Shown in pieces: positions 9,155 through 18,363 of a stretch of DNA of 64,000 nucleotides; the stretch's first letter is position 1; every line of letters begins with the position of its first letter. A program made the translations under genes and the position numbers. The stretch is from Tautonia sp040717455 (GTDB taxonomy: Bacteria > Planctomycetota > Planctomycetia > Isosphaerales > Isosphaeraceae): the NCBI RefSeq assembly GCF_040717455.1, contig NZ_JBFEFH010000009.1, positions 151,813-215,812 on the forward strand. Direction: 5' to 3'. The notes beneath the pieces are model-generated. The model made no database searches. It was not told the origin of the DNA and saw only the letters and a list, made by a program, of their open reading frames with translations.

Positions 9155-10723
9155 TCAGGGAAAGACCCGCGTCCCCACGGCCGTATTCAGGCGGAACATC
9201 GACCGGCGGTGACGGACCAGGGCATCGAGGTACTGGCGGGCGATCTCGCCGAAGGCCCGTTGCGCTTCGATCTGGGAAATCGGGTCCGGCCCCTCCGTGC
9301 CCCGCTTCGCGAGGCTCAATTCCAGGTTCTCCCGGGCCGCGGGCAGGGTCTCCTCCTGCAGCCGCGTGATCGTGGCGAGCGTCACCGAATAGGCCGCCTC
9401 GGCGCGCTGGACTTCGAGGATCACCTGCCGTTCCAGGTTCTCCAACTGGGTCTGCGTCTGCACCACCGTATGCTGCGCCCGGGCGATATTCCCCTGATTG
9501 CGGTTGAAGATCGGGACGGGGATCGTCACCCCCATCGCCCACGAGGTCGCCATCCGCTCCCCCGGCACCAACGCCTCCTGCGCCGTGAACGGTTGATAGA
9601 GCAGGAAGACGTCGTCCACCCGGTTGGCCCGGGCCAGGCGGACCTCCGACTGCGCCCGGTGCACCCCGAGCCGGAACGCGGCCAGGTCGGGCCGGATCGC
9701 CCTGGCCTGCTCGATCAGCAACTCAATCGGCGGGCTCGGCAGGTCGAACCCGCGCAAGGTCCCCCGCACCGGGAAGGTCTCGGCCTCTTCGAGCGGGATG
9801 AGCAGGAGCGCGGCGAGGGTCCGCTTCGCGTCCTCGAAGGTCTCGAGTGCCTCCAGGAGCGTCAAATCGGTGCTATCGATCAGGATTTCGAGGTTGTTGA
9901 ACTCGGTCCGGCTCATCGCCCCGTCGCGGACCCGCTGCTCGGTCATCCGCTTCTGCGTCTCCAGGCTCTCCAGCCCCGCCTTGAGGAATTGAATCGTCGC
10001 CTGCGCGGCGAGCACGTCGATCCAGGCCGTGTAGAGGTTGTCGATCTGCAGCCGGACGGCATCCTGATACAACGCCTCGGTCACTTCCTGGGCCCGGACG
10101 GCCGCCTCGATCCGACGCCTCCTTTTGCCGTTCAGGTCGATCGGCAGGGTGATGTTCAGGTCGTACTGGGTCGGGCCGCCCGCGGTCCCGTCGAAATCCC
10201 CGTAGGGGACCAGCGAGGCGTCGGTATAGATCAGCGGGTTGCCCCGCAACCCGGCCGTCAGGACATCCGCCCGGGCCTTGGAAATCTCCATCGCCTGCGC
10301 CCGCAGCTCGAGGTTGATCGCCAGCAGCCGATCGATCGCCTGGTCGATGGTCAGGCCATCGTCCGGGCCTTCCAGCTCGTCGAGCGGGACCGCCCCCAGC
10401 CGCCCGCCGACCGGCAAGCTCGACTCGACCAGCGGCGTGCTCGACTCGATCCCCAGGCCGTCCTGCAATCCGAACGGTTCCGGCGGCTGGGTGATCCCCC
10501 TCGGCACCCTCGGGTAGCTCGGACCCGGGCCGACCGGGATCACCTGTTCCACGCCCCCCGATCCCCCCAGGTCGACCGCCCCGCTCGCCCCCGGGGCATC
10601 TCCCAGGGCCGACGACGACGGGTCGCCCGGCGTGACCGACTGGGCCGGGACACCGCTCGCGACGAGCAGCGACGCAACGGACATGATCGCGAGGGCTTGC
10701 ACGCGGATCAGGCTGAGTCTCAT
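9155..10723 (-). CDS. TolC-family outer membrane efflux protein
   Basis: 522 residues. The frame is open far upstream, antisense to the next gene, but ATG 10723 has GAGGGA seven bases before it and starts a signal peptide (ALAIMSVASLLVASGVPAQS). Two outer-membrane-efflux repeats follow a Gly/Pro-rich linker, at about 130-330 and 345-515, with long coiled-coil helices typical of the periplasmic tunnel (RRRRIEAAVRAQEVTEAL; NRNQGNIARAQHTVVQTQ). It should form a trimeric channel for RND or ABC export, or act in metal efflux as CusC/CzcC-like. No pump gene is adjacent; the RND adaptor at the left edge is a possible partner. Confidence 0.9.
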   Translation of the reverse strand: MRLSLIRVQALAIMSVASLLVASGVPAQSVTPGDPSSSALGDAPGASGAVDLGGSGGVEQVIPVGPGPSYPRVPRGITQPPEPFGLQDGLGIESSTPLVESSLPVGGRLGAVPLDELEGPDDGLTIDQAIDRLLAINLELRAQAMEISKARADVLTAGLRGNPLIYTDASLVPYGDFDGTAGGPTQYDLNITLPIDLNGKRRRRIEAAVRAQEVTEALYQDAVRLQIDNLYTAWIDVLAAQATIQFLKAGLESLETQKRMTEQRVRDGAMSRTEFNNLEILIDSTDLTLLEALETFEDAKRTLAALLLIPLEEAETFPVRGTLRGFDLPSPPIELLIEQARAIRPDLAAFRLGVHRAQSEVRLARANRVDDVFLLYQPFTAQEALVPGERMATSWAMGVTIPVPIFNRNQGNIARAQHTVVQTQTQLENLERQVILEVQRAEAAYSVTLATITRLQEETLPAARENLELSLAKRGTEGPDPISQIEAQRAFGEIARQYLDALVRHRRSMFRLNTAVGTRVFP

Positions 10724-11104
10724 GAACGTCCCTCGCATCCTGATCCATCCCGCCGGGTCGACTCCGCCGGTTCGGCCGGCGAACTGCTCCAACCCTGAAA
10801 ATCGGCCGATCCCCCGAGGGTGATCCAATCCTTCCGGAAAATCTCCGGCGATCGCCTCCCGTCCCGTGTCGATCGAGGGCGTCTTGACGGTCGACGTTGC
10901 CGGGAACGACCCCTTCGGAACCGGCCGGCGACGGCCGAGTCCCTCCCCCATCCGTCGAGCGCCGCGCCATCCTCTCCCGATCCGGATCGCCCCCGCACCC
11001 GCAAGGCCGATTCCCCAAAGCGATTGCCCCATCCGCCTCGACCGGCTAGTGTAATCCTTTGTTGAATTTTGCACGGCCGGGGATTGAGGACGGAGGGGCA
11101 TCGC
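10724..11104. other. divergent intergenic region with AT-rich patch
   Basis: 381 bp between the leftward TolC-like gene and the rightward DUF1592 gene. Most is GC-rich without recognisable motifs. A relatively AT-rich patch at about 11045-11072 lies 35-60 bp upstream of the GTG start at 11105 and is the most likely promoter for the four-gene cytochrome cluster. No clear -35/-10 pair could be assigned. Confidence 0.4.
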
Positions 11105-14083
11105 GTGTTGCGGACGATCCTGCTGATGATGATCGCGGGCCTCGGCCCCGTCCTGGCCCTCGCCGGCCGCGAGCCGCCCGACGAACGCCCGGCCCCCCAG
11201 GCCTCGACGACCGATGCGGGCTTCACCGAGCAGGTCCGGCCGTTCCTGGAGACCTATTGCCTCGGCTGCCACGGGGCCGACGCCCCCAAGGCGGGGCTCG
11301 ACCTGAGCGGCTACGACTCGGCCGACTCCGTGCTCGACGATCTCGCCCTCTGGGAGATCGTCCTCGAACAGCTCGAGGCCGAGGCCATGCCCCCGCCCCG
11401 GGCCGACGCCCACCCGGACGCGACGGCCCGCCACCAGGTCATCGCCTGGATCAACGACCTGCGCCGCCTCGAAGCCGAGCGCAACGCCGGCGACCCCGGC
11501 CCGGTCCCCGCCCGTCGCCTCAGCAACGCCGAGTACGACCACTCGATCCGCGACCTGACCGGCGTCGATCTGCGGCCGACCCGCACCTTCCCCGTCGACC
11601 CGGCCAACGAGGCCGGCTTCGACAACTCGGCCGAATCGCTCACGATGTCGCCCGCCCTGGTCAAGAAGTACCTCGACGCCGCCCGGGAGGTCGCCGATCA
11701 CCTCGTCCTCACCCCCGACGGCCTCGCCTTCGCCCCCCACCCCGTCATCGCGGCCACCGACCGCGACAAGTACTCCGTCAACCGCATCATCGACTTCTAC
11801 ACCCGCCACGAGGTCGACCTGGCCGACTACGTCCTCGCCGCCTGGCAGTACCGCCACCGCGAGGCCCTCGGCCGGCCCGATTCCTCCCTCAAGGCGATCG
11901 CGACCGATCGGGGCCTCAGCCCCCGCTACCTCGAAACCGTCTGGACCCTGCTCAACAAGCCGCCCGAGGCCGAGACCGGCCCCATCGTCGCCCTCCAGGC
12001 CCTCTGGGACGAACTCCCCCCTCCCGAAGGTGACGACCCGGAATCGGCCCGCCCGGCCTGCGAGCGGCTCCGGGATGTCGTGGTCGATCTCCGCGAGCAA
12101 CTCACCCCGGAAGTCGAGAACCTCACCTCCCGGGGGATCAGCAACGGCACGCAGCCCTTCGTCCTCTGGAAGAACCGGCAGATGGCCGCCAACCGCATGC
12201 GCTACGCCGGCGGCGCGGCCGACCTGAACCCGACCGGCCTCGACCCCGACAGCCCCGCCGCCCTGGCCCTCGCCCCGCCCGATGACCCCGACGCCCTCGC
12301 CCGCTTCGAGGCCACCTTCGAGCCCTTCTGCCGGGTCTTCCCCGACGCCTTCGTCGTCACCGAACGGGCCCGGATCTACCTCGATCCCGACCAGGACAAG
12401 AACAACACCGGACGCCTCCTCTCGGCCGGCTTCCACAGCATGACCGGCTACTTCCGCGACGACCAACCCCTGTACGACCTGGTCCTCGACGACGCCCAGC
12501 GCCAGGAACTCGACCGCCTCTGGACCGAGTTCAACCTCATCAGCGACCTGCCCATGCGGCAGTTCTCCAGCTATCTCTGGTACGAGCGGGCTGAGACCGG
12601 CTTCATGCGCGGCGACCCCGACTTCGACTTCGTCCGCGCCGAGGACCGCGACGCCGCCTCCGAGGCCAAGATGACCCGCCTGGCCGACGTCTACCTCGCC
12701 AAGGCCCGCCGTATCGGCGCCAGCGACCGGGCGATCCAGGCCATCGCCGACCAGTTCGCCATCATCTCCCGGGAGATCCGCCGCGTCGAACGGCTCCGCG
12801 CCGAGGCCGAGCCGCACCACGTCGCCGCCCTCGCCGACCTCGCCGAGCGGGCCTACCGCCGCCGCCTCTCGCCCGCCGAACGCGACGGGGTGGCCGCCTT
12901 CTACCAGGCCCTCCGCTCCGAGGACGGCCTGGACCACGAGGACGCCGTCCGCGACACGGTCGTCAGCATCCTCATGTCGCCCCACTTCCTCTACCGCGTC
13001 GACCTGCCGCAGGAGGAAGGTTCGGGCATCCAGCCCCTCTCCCCGAACGACCTGGCCAGCCGCCTGAGCTACTTCCTCTGGGCGAGCATGCCCGACGACG
13101 AACTGATGACCCTGGCCGATTCGGGCGAATTGCAGGATCCCGAGGTCCTCGCCGCCCAGGCCCGCCGGATGCTCCGCGACGATCGCGTCCGCGGCCTCGC
13201 CACCGAGTTCGCCGGCAACTGGCTCGACTTCCGCCGCTTCGAGGCCCACAACAGCGTCGACCGGACGCGCTTCCCGGCCTTCGACGACACGCTGCGGCGG
13301 TCGATGTTCGAGGAGCCGATCCGCCTGTTCCTCGACCTCGTCCAGTACGACCGGCCGGTCGACGACCTGCTCACCGGCACCCGGACCTTCGTCAACCCCC
13401 CCCTGGCCCGCCACTACGGCATCCCCATTCCCGAGGGCGGCCCCGACACCTGGGTCGAGATCGCCGACGCCACTCCTTATGGCCGCGGCGGACTCCTGCC
13501 GATGGCCGTCTTCCTGACCCAGAACTCCCCCGGCCTGCGGACCAGCCCGGTCAAGCGCGGGTACTGGGTCGTCCGCCGCCTGCTCGGCGAGCACATCCCC
13601 CCCCCTCCCCCCGACGTGCCCGAGCTTCCCGACGACGAGGCCGACCTCGGCTCCTTGACACTCCGCGAGGCCCTCGCCCGCCACCGGGCCGACCCGGCCT
13701 GCGCCGTCTGCCACGACCGCTTCGACGGCATCGGCGTCGCCTTCGAGGGATTCGGGCCGGTCGGCGAGCTGCGGACGGTCGACCTCGGCGGCCGACCCGT
13801 CGAGACCGAGGCCGAATTCCCGCGCGGCGGCCAGGGGACCGGGGTCGAGGGGCTGCGCGCCTACCTCGAACAGGAGCGTCGGGACGAGTTCGTCGAGAAC
13901 CTCTGCCGGAAGCTGCTCGCCTACGCCCTCGGCCGGACCCTGATCCCCTCCGACGACGCCACGATTCAACGCATGCAGGCCCGACTCCTGGCCGAAGAGG
14001 GGCGGTTCGGCGCCCTGGTCGAGGCCATCGTCCTCAGCCCCCAGTTCCGGAACACGCGCGTCGAGCGCGACCTTGCGGAGTGA
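11105..14083 (+). CDS. planctomycete cytochrome protein DUF1587-DUF1595-DUF1592-DUF1588-DUF1585
   Basis: 992 residues from GTG 11105, preceded by CGGAGGGG and giving the signal peptide LRTILLMMIAGLGPVLALAG. Heme site CLGCH at about residues 52-56 (planctomycete cytochrome C domain). DUF1587 follows at RLSNAEYDHSIRDLTGVD, DUF1595 near 575-640, DUF1592 at LASRLSYFLWASMPDDEL, DUF1588 with a second heme-like site CAVCH, and DUF1585 at the C-terminus (LLAYALGRTL). This domain order is characteristic of planctomycetes. The family is secreted and thought to work in polysaccharide- or sulfate-ester-related oxidation, but the reaction is unproved. The gene ends 7 bp before a DUF1552 gene, its usual partner. 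Confidence 0.92.
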   Translation: MLRTILLMMIAGLGPVLALAGREPPDERPAPQASTTDAGFTEQVRPFLETYCLGCHGADAPKAGLDLSGYDSADSVLDDLALWEIVLEQLEAEAMPPPRADAHPDATARHQVIAWINDLRRLEAERNAGDPGPVPARRLSNAEYDHSIRDLTGVDLRPTRTFPVDPANEAGFDNSAESLTMSPALVKKYLDAAREVADHLVLTPDGLAFAPHPVIAATDRDKYSVNRIIDFYTRHEVDLADYVLAAWQYRHREALGRPDSSLKAIATDRGLSPRYLETVWTLLNKPPEAETGPIVALQALWDELPPPEGDDPESARPACERLRDVVVDLREQLTPEVENLTSRGISNGTQPFVLWKNRQMAANRMRYAGGAADLNPTGLDPDSPAALALAPPDDPDALARFEATFEPFCRVFPDAFVVTERARIYLDPDQDKNNTGRLLSAGFHSMTGYFRDDQPLYDLVLDDAQRQELDRLWTEFNLISDLPMRQFSSYLWYERAETGFMRGDPDFDFVRAEDRDAASEAKMTRLADVYLAKARRIGASDRAIQAIADQFAIISREIRRVERLRAEAEPHHVAALADLAERAYRRRLSPAERDGVAAFYQALRSEDGLDHEDAVRDTVVSILMSPHFLYRVDLPQEEGSGIQPLSPNDLASRLSYFLWASMPDDELMTLADSGELQDPEVLAAQARRMLRDDRVRGLATEFAGNWLDFRRFEAHNSVDRTRFPAFDDTLRRSMFEEPIRLFLDLVQYDRPVDDLLTGTRTFVNPPLARHYGIPIPEGGPDTWVEIADATPYGRGGLLPMAVFLTQNSPGLRTSPVKRGYWVVRRLLGEHIPPPPPDVPELPDDEADLGSLTLREALARHRADPACAVCHDRFDGIGVAFEGFGPVGELRTVDLGGRPVETEAEFPRGGQGTGVEGLRAYLEQERRDEFVENLCRKLLAYALGRTLIPSDDATIQRMQARLLAEEGRFGALVEAIVLSPQFRNTRVERDLAE

Positions 14084-14090
14084 AAAGCCG

Positions 14091-15449
14091 ATGAAGCGAC
14101 CCTCGAACCCGGCGGCCGACCCGAATCAAGGCGATCGCCTCTCGACCTCGCGGCGGATGTTCCTCCGGGGGGCCGGCGTGACGATGGCCCTCCCCTGGCT
14201 CGAATCCCTCCCCGCCTGGGGGGCCGACGCCTCGGGCGAGGTCGCCCCCGGCCCGAAGCGGTTCGCCGCCATGTTCATGGGTTGCGGCGTGAACCCCGAC
14301 CAGTGGTGGGCGAAGCAGGCCGGCCCCGAGATCGAGCTGGGGCCGTCGCTCGAACCGCTCTCGGGCGTGAAGTCCAAGATCAACGTCATCAACGGGCTTT
14401 TTAATCAGCACGCCCTCGGCGTCGGCATCCACCCCGGCCAGACCGGCAACATCCTCTCCGGCGCCGCACTGAAGCGCGGGGCCGAGCTGAAGGGGGGCAT
14501 CAGCGTCGACCAGATGCTCGCCCGCCATTTGGGCGAGGACACGATCCAGCCGAGCATCGTCCTGGGCTGCGAGCAGCCGATCACCGGCTACCACGAGACG
14601 AACTTCTCGATGGCCTACAGCTCGCACATCTCCTGGCAGAGTGCCACTTCTCCGGTCCCGATGGAGGTCTACCCCTCCCTCGCCTTCGACAGCCTCTTCG
14701 ACAACCGGGGAAGTCTCCGCAACCGGAGCATCCTCGACCGCGTCCGCGAGGAGGCCGCCGCCCTGAACCGCCGCGTCAGCGTGGCCGACCGCGCGAAGCT
14801 CGACGAGTACTTGACCAGCGTCCGCGACGTCGAGCAGCGTGCCGCCGCCATGCGCGCCTCGAAGCAACTCGCCGACGAGCGAGCCCAGGGCCGCGACCGT
14901 CCGGCCCTCGCCATGCCCCGCCCCGACAACGGCCTGCCCGAGGACATCCGCGAGCACATGCGCCTGATGTGCGACCTCATCGCCCTCGGCTTCCAGACCG
15001 ACAAGACCCGGATCGCCTCGCTCCTGCTCTGCCGCGACATCTCGGGACTCTTCTATCCGTTCCTCGACGTCAGCGCCGCCCACCACGGGGCCTCGCACGA
15101 CGACACCTCCGAGTCCTACGGCCGGGTCACGCAGTTCTACGTCAGCCAGCTCGCATACCTCGCCGAGCGGCTCGACGCGATGCCCGAGGGGGACGGCACG
15201 GTGCTCGACCACTCCTGCCTCCTGTTCATCAACAGCCTCTGGTCGGGCACCCAGCACGACGCCCGCAAGGTGCCGGTCGTCCTCGCCGGCGGCCTCGGCG
15301 GCACCCTCCAGACCGGCCGCGTGCTCGACTACTCCGACCGCCCCGACGACGACCGCCGCCTCTGCTCCCTCTACCTCGGCATCATGGACCGCATGGGCGT
15401 CGAGCTGGATTCCTTCGGCGACGCCGACGAACGCCTGGCGACTCTTTGA
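14091..15449 (+). CDS. DUF1552 domain-containing Tat-exported protein
   Basis: 452 residues from ATG 14091, with GGAG about ten bases upstream inside the end of the previous gene. The N-terminus has a twin-arginine signal (TSRRMFLRGAGVTMALPWL). The body is the DUF1552 fold, distantly related to DUF1501 and the alkaline-phosphatase/sulfatase-like proteins; conserved segments include GIHPGQTGNILSGA, SIVLGCEQP and LDHSCLLFINSLWSG. It is nearly always encoded just downstream of a DUF1592-type cytochrome protein, as here, so the two probably work together in the periplasm. No catalytic residue can be assigned. Confidence 0.9.
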   Translation: MKRPSNPAADPNQGDRLSTSRRMFLRGAGVTMALPWLESLPAWGADASGEVAPGPKRFAAMFMGCGVNPDQWWAKQAGPEIELGPSLEPLSGVKSKINVINGLFNQHALGVGIHPGQTGNILSGAALKRGAELKGGISVDQMLARHLGEDTIQPSIVLGCEQPITGYHETNFSMAYSSHISWQSATSPVPMEVYPSLAFDSLFDNRGSLRNRSILDRVREEAAALNRRVSVADRAKLDEYLTSVRDVEQRAAAMRASKQLADERAQGRDRPALAMPRPDNGLPEDIREHMRLMCDLIALGFQTDKTRIASLLLCRDISGLFYPFLDVSAAHHGASHDDTSESYGRVTQFYVSQLAYLAERLDAMPEGDGTVLDHSCLLFINSLWSGTQHDARKVPVVLAGGLGGTLQTGRVLDYSDRPDDDRRLCSLYLGIMDRMGVELDSFGDADERLATL

Positions 15450-15557
15450 TCGGTGGATGCGATCCCGAGCGGCCGGGGGGGCGGTCCCATCCCCTCCCCC
15501 GGCCCGATCGCGACGCGACGCGGATGATGGCATGAGCATGCCAGGGGTTAGGGATTG

Positions 15558-18311
15558 ATGAGGGTTGCAGCCGTGCGAATCTCCCAATGGCTTCTCCTGC
15601 TCCTCGTGGCCTGGGGGGCCTTCGGCCCAGGCCGCTCGGCGTGGGGAGACGATACCTACCCGACCCGCATCAAGCCCCTGCTGCGGGAGCGTTGCTACTC
15701 CTGCCATGGCGCCCTGAAGCAAGAGGCCGGCTTGCGGCTCGACACGGTGGATCTCATGCTCCGCGGGGGCGATGCCGGCCCGGTCGTCGTGGCGGGCAGT
15801 GCCGACGAGAGCGAGCTGCTGGCCCGGGTCTCCACCGCCGACCCCTTCGACCGGATGCCCCCCGAGCACGAGGGGGAGCTGTTCACCGCCGAACAGGTCG
15901 CCTTGCTCCGCGACTGGATCGCCGCCGGGGCCCCTGCCCCGCCGGACGAAGCCCCCGAGCGCGACCCGGCCGAGCACTGGGCCTTCCAGGCGATCGTCCG
16001 GCCTCCCGTCCCCATGATCGAAGGGGCTGCCAACCCGATCGACGCCTTCATCGCCCGCAAGCATGCCGAGCTGGGGCTGGTCCCCCAGGGGGAGGCCGAC
16101 CGCCTGCTCCTGCTCCGTCGGCTCTCGATCGACCTGATCGGCCTGCCCCCGACGCTGGAGGAGATCGCCGACACCCAGGGCGACGCCTCCCCCGACTGGT
16201 ACGACCGGGCCGTCGACCGCCTGCTCGACGACCCCCGCCACGGCGAACGCTGGGCACGGCACTGGATGGACATCTGGCGATACAGCGATTGGTGGGGCCT
16301 GGGCGAGCAGTTGCGCAACAGCCAGCCGCACATCTGGCACTGGCGCGACTGGATCGTCGAGGCGCTCAACGCCGACCTGCCGTACGACGAGATGGTCCGC
16401 TCGATGCTCGCCGCCGACGAGCTGTACCCGAACGACCTCGACCGCCTGCGGGCCTCGGGCTTCCTGGCACGCAACTACTTCCTGTTCAATCGGCATCAGT
16501 GGATGGACGAGACGGTCGAGCATGTGTCGAAGGCCTTCCTCGGCCTGACCACCAACTGTGCCAAGTGCCACGACCACAAGTACGACCCTATCTCCCAGGC
16601 CGACTACTACCGCATGCGGGCCTTCTTCGAGCCGTATCACGTGCGGCTCGACGTGGTGCCGGGCGAGGCGGACCTGGGCCGCGACGGCATCCCGCGGGCC
16701 TTCGACGGCGTCCCGGAGACCCCCACGTACCTGTTCATCCGGGGCGAGGAGCGCAACCCCGCCACCTCCAACCCGCTGGTCCCCGACCTGCCCGAGATCC
16801 TCCGCTTCAAGCCGCTCGAAATCGAGCCGGTCGTCCTTCCGGTCGAGGCCTGGCAGCCGGAGCGCCGCCCGTGGGTGGCCGAGGCGTATCGGCGCGCGGC
16901 CCTCGAAACCCTGGAGGCCGCCGAGGCCAAACTCGCGGACGCCCGGGGGGCGATCGACGCGACCTGCCGGGACGGTGCCGACGCCGCCGGCCCGGACGAG
17001 ACGACCGAGGAGGCGCGGCTGACCCTGCTCGTGACCGAGCGGAACCGAGATGCGGCCGAGGCCGAGCTGCGGAGCATCGAACGTCGGATCGCCGCCATGC
17101 AGGCCGCCTGGGACCGGGACGATCAGACCGATGTTGAGGAGGCCGACGCCCTGGCCGAACGGGCCGTCGCCGCCGCCCGCGAGGCCGCTCGGGCGGAACG
17201 GGAGGCGAAGGTGGCCCAGGCCCGGCTCGCCCTGGCCGAGGCCGAGTTGAAGCTGGCCCGTGCGGCCGAAGGCGACCGGGAAGCGGCCGGAAAGGCGGTC
17301 GAATCGGCCCGCGCGGCCCTCGACGAGGCGGTCAAAGGGGCCGAGGAACCGGGCGACCGGTTCACCCCGCTGGTCGGGGCGAAATGGACCCCGACGCGGT
17401 TCCTGAACTCGGGCCAGGACGACCCGGCCATCCCCTTCCTGCCGCAGAGCACCGGCCGTCGCTCGGCCCTGGCAGACTGGATCACCGACGCCCGGAACCC
17501 GCTGACGGCCCGGGTGGCGGTCAACCACGTCTGGACGAGGCACTTCGGCACCCCCCTGGTGCCGACCGTCTTCGACTTCGGCCGCAACGGCCAGCCGCCG
17601 ACCCATCCCGACTTGCTCGACTGGCTGGCTGCGGAGTTGATCGAGCATGACTGGAGCCTCAAGCATCTGCATCGGTTGATCGTCCGGTCGGATGCCTATC
17701 GCCGGTCGTCGGGGATGGCCGACGCCGAGGGGAACCTGGCGATCGACCCGGATAACCGATTCCTCTGGCGTCGGGACCCGATCCGGATCGAGTCGCAGGC
17801 GGTCCGCGACGCGGTCCTCAGCCTGGCGGGCACGCTCGACCCGGGCCTCGGAGGCCCCCCGGTCCCGAAAGCCGAGCAAGAAGGCTCGGCCCGCCGCAGC
17901 CTCTACTTCTTCCACTCGAACAACGAACGGAACCGGTTCCTGACCATGTTCGACGAGGCACTCGTGAAGGAGTGCTACCGGAGGGCGCAGAGCATCGTGC
18001 CGCAGCAGGCCCTGGCGCTGAGCAACAGTCACCTGGTCCTGGATGCGTCTCCCCGCATCGCCGCCCGCATCGCCGGGGCGATGGCCGACCAGGGGCACGA
18101 GGCCGACGATGACGAGGCGTTCCTCAGGATGGCGTTCGTCCTGATCCTGGGGAGCGAGCCGAGCGACGCCGAAGCGGCGGCCGGCCTGAGGGCCATCGAC
18201 GACTGGAAGGCGCTTGAAGATTCATCGCAAGATCAAGATTCCCTCGCGTTTGCGCGTGAGCAACTGATCTGGGTCCTGCTGAATCACACCGACTTCGTGA
18301 CCCTTCGCTGA
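15558..18311 (+). CDS. PSD1-type planctomycete cytochrome protein (PSCyt1-DUF1549-DUF1553)
   Basis: 917 residues from the second codon, ATG 15558. Signal peptide (LLLLLVAWGAFGPGRSAWG), heme site CYSCH at about 46-50, then DUF1549 from about 155 (PIDAFIARKHAELGL; LIGLPPTLEEI) with a second site CAKCHDHKYDP. An Ala/Glu/Arg-rich coiled coil (about 440-590) precedes DUF1553 (RVAVNHVWTRHFGTPLV; QQALALSNSH). Members are exported redox proteins found in large paralogous sets in planctomycetes, typically paired with a DUF1501 gene, which follows here at 52 bp. Function is not established experimentally for most. Confidence 0.93.
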   Translation: MRVAAVRISQWLLLLLVAWGAFGPGRSAWGDDTYPTRIKPLLRERCYSCHGALKQEAGLRLDTVDLMLRGGDAGPVVVAGSADESELLARVSTADPFDRMPPEHEGELFTAEQVALLRDWIAAGAPAPPDEAPERDPAEHWAFQAIVRPPVPMIEGAANPIDAFIARKHAELGLVPQGEADRLLLLRRLSIDLIGLPPTLEEIADTQGDASPDWYDRAVDRLLDDPRHGERWARHWMDIWRYSDWWGLGEQLRNSQPHIWHWRDWIVEALNADLPYDEMVRSMLAADELYPNDLDRLRASGFLARNYFLFNRHQWMDETVEHVSKAFLGLTTNCAKCHDHKYDPISQADYYRMRAFFEPYHVRLDVVPGEADLGRDGIPRAFDGVPETPTYLFIRGEERNPATSNPLVPDLPEILRFKPLEIEPVVLPVEAWQPERRPWVAEAYRRAALETLEAAEAKLADARGAIDATCRDGADAAGPDETTEEARLTLLVTERNRDAAEAELRSIERRIAAMQAAWDRDDQTDVEEADALAERAVAAAREAARAEREAKVAQARLALAEAELKLARAAEGDREAAGKAVESARAALDEAVKGAEEPGDRFTPLVGAKWTPTRFLNSGQDDPAIPFLPQSTGRRSALADWITDARNPLTARVAVNHVWTRHFGTPLVPTVFDFGRNGQPPTHPDLLDWLAAELIEHDWSLKHLHRLIVRSDAYRRSSGMADAEGNLAIDPDNRFLWRRDPIRIESQAVRDAVLSLAGTLDPGLGGPPVPKAEQEGSARRSLYFFHSNNERNRFLTMFDEALVKECYRRAQSIVPQQALALSNSHLVLDASPRIAARIAGAMADQGHEADDDEAFLRMAFVLILGSEPSDAEAAAGLRAIDDWKALEDSSQDQDSLAFAREQLIWVLLNHTDFVTLR

Positions 18312-18363
18312 CCGTGACCGACGACGGATCGAACGACCCGAACCGAAACCGAGACGAAGTACG

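Noticed and set aside
10724..13969. Leftward open frame extending the TolC-like gene antisense across the DUF1592 gene
   Set aside because: It is the mirror of a high-GC gene on the other strand; the true start at 10723 has a ribosome site and signal peptide.
14034..18098. Leftward open frame of about 1350 codons over the DUF1552 and DUF1549/1553 genes
   Set aside because: Translation is Gly/Arg/Val-rich with no domain and lies wholly antisense to well-supported genes.
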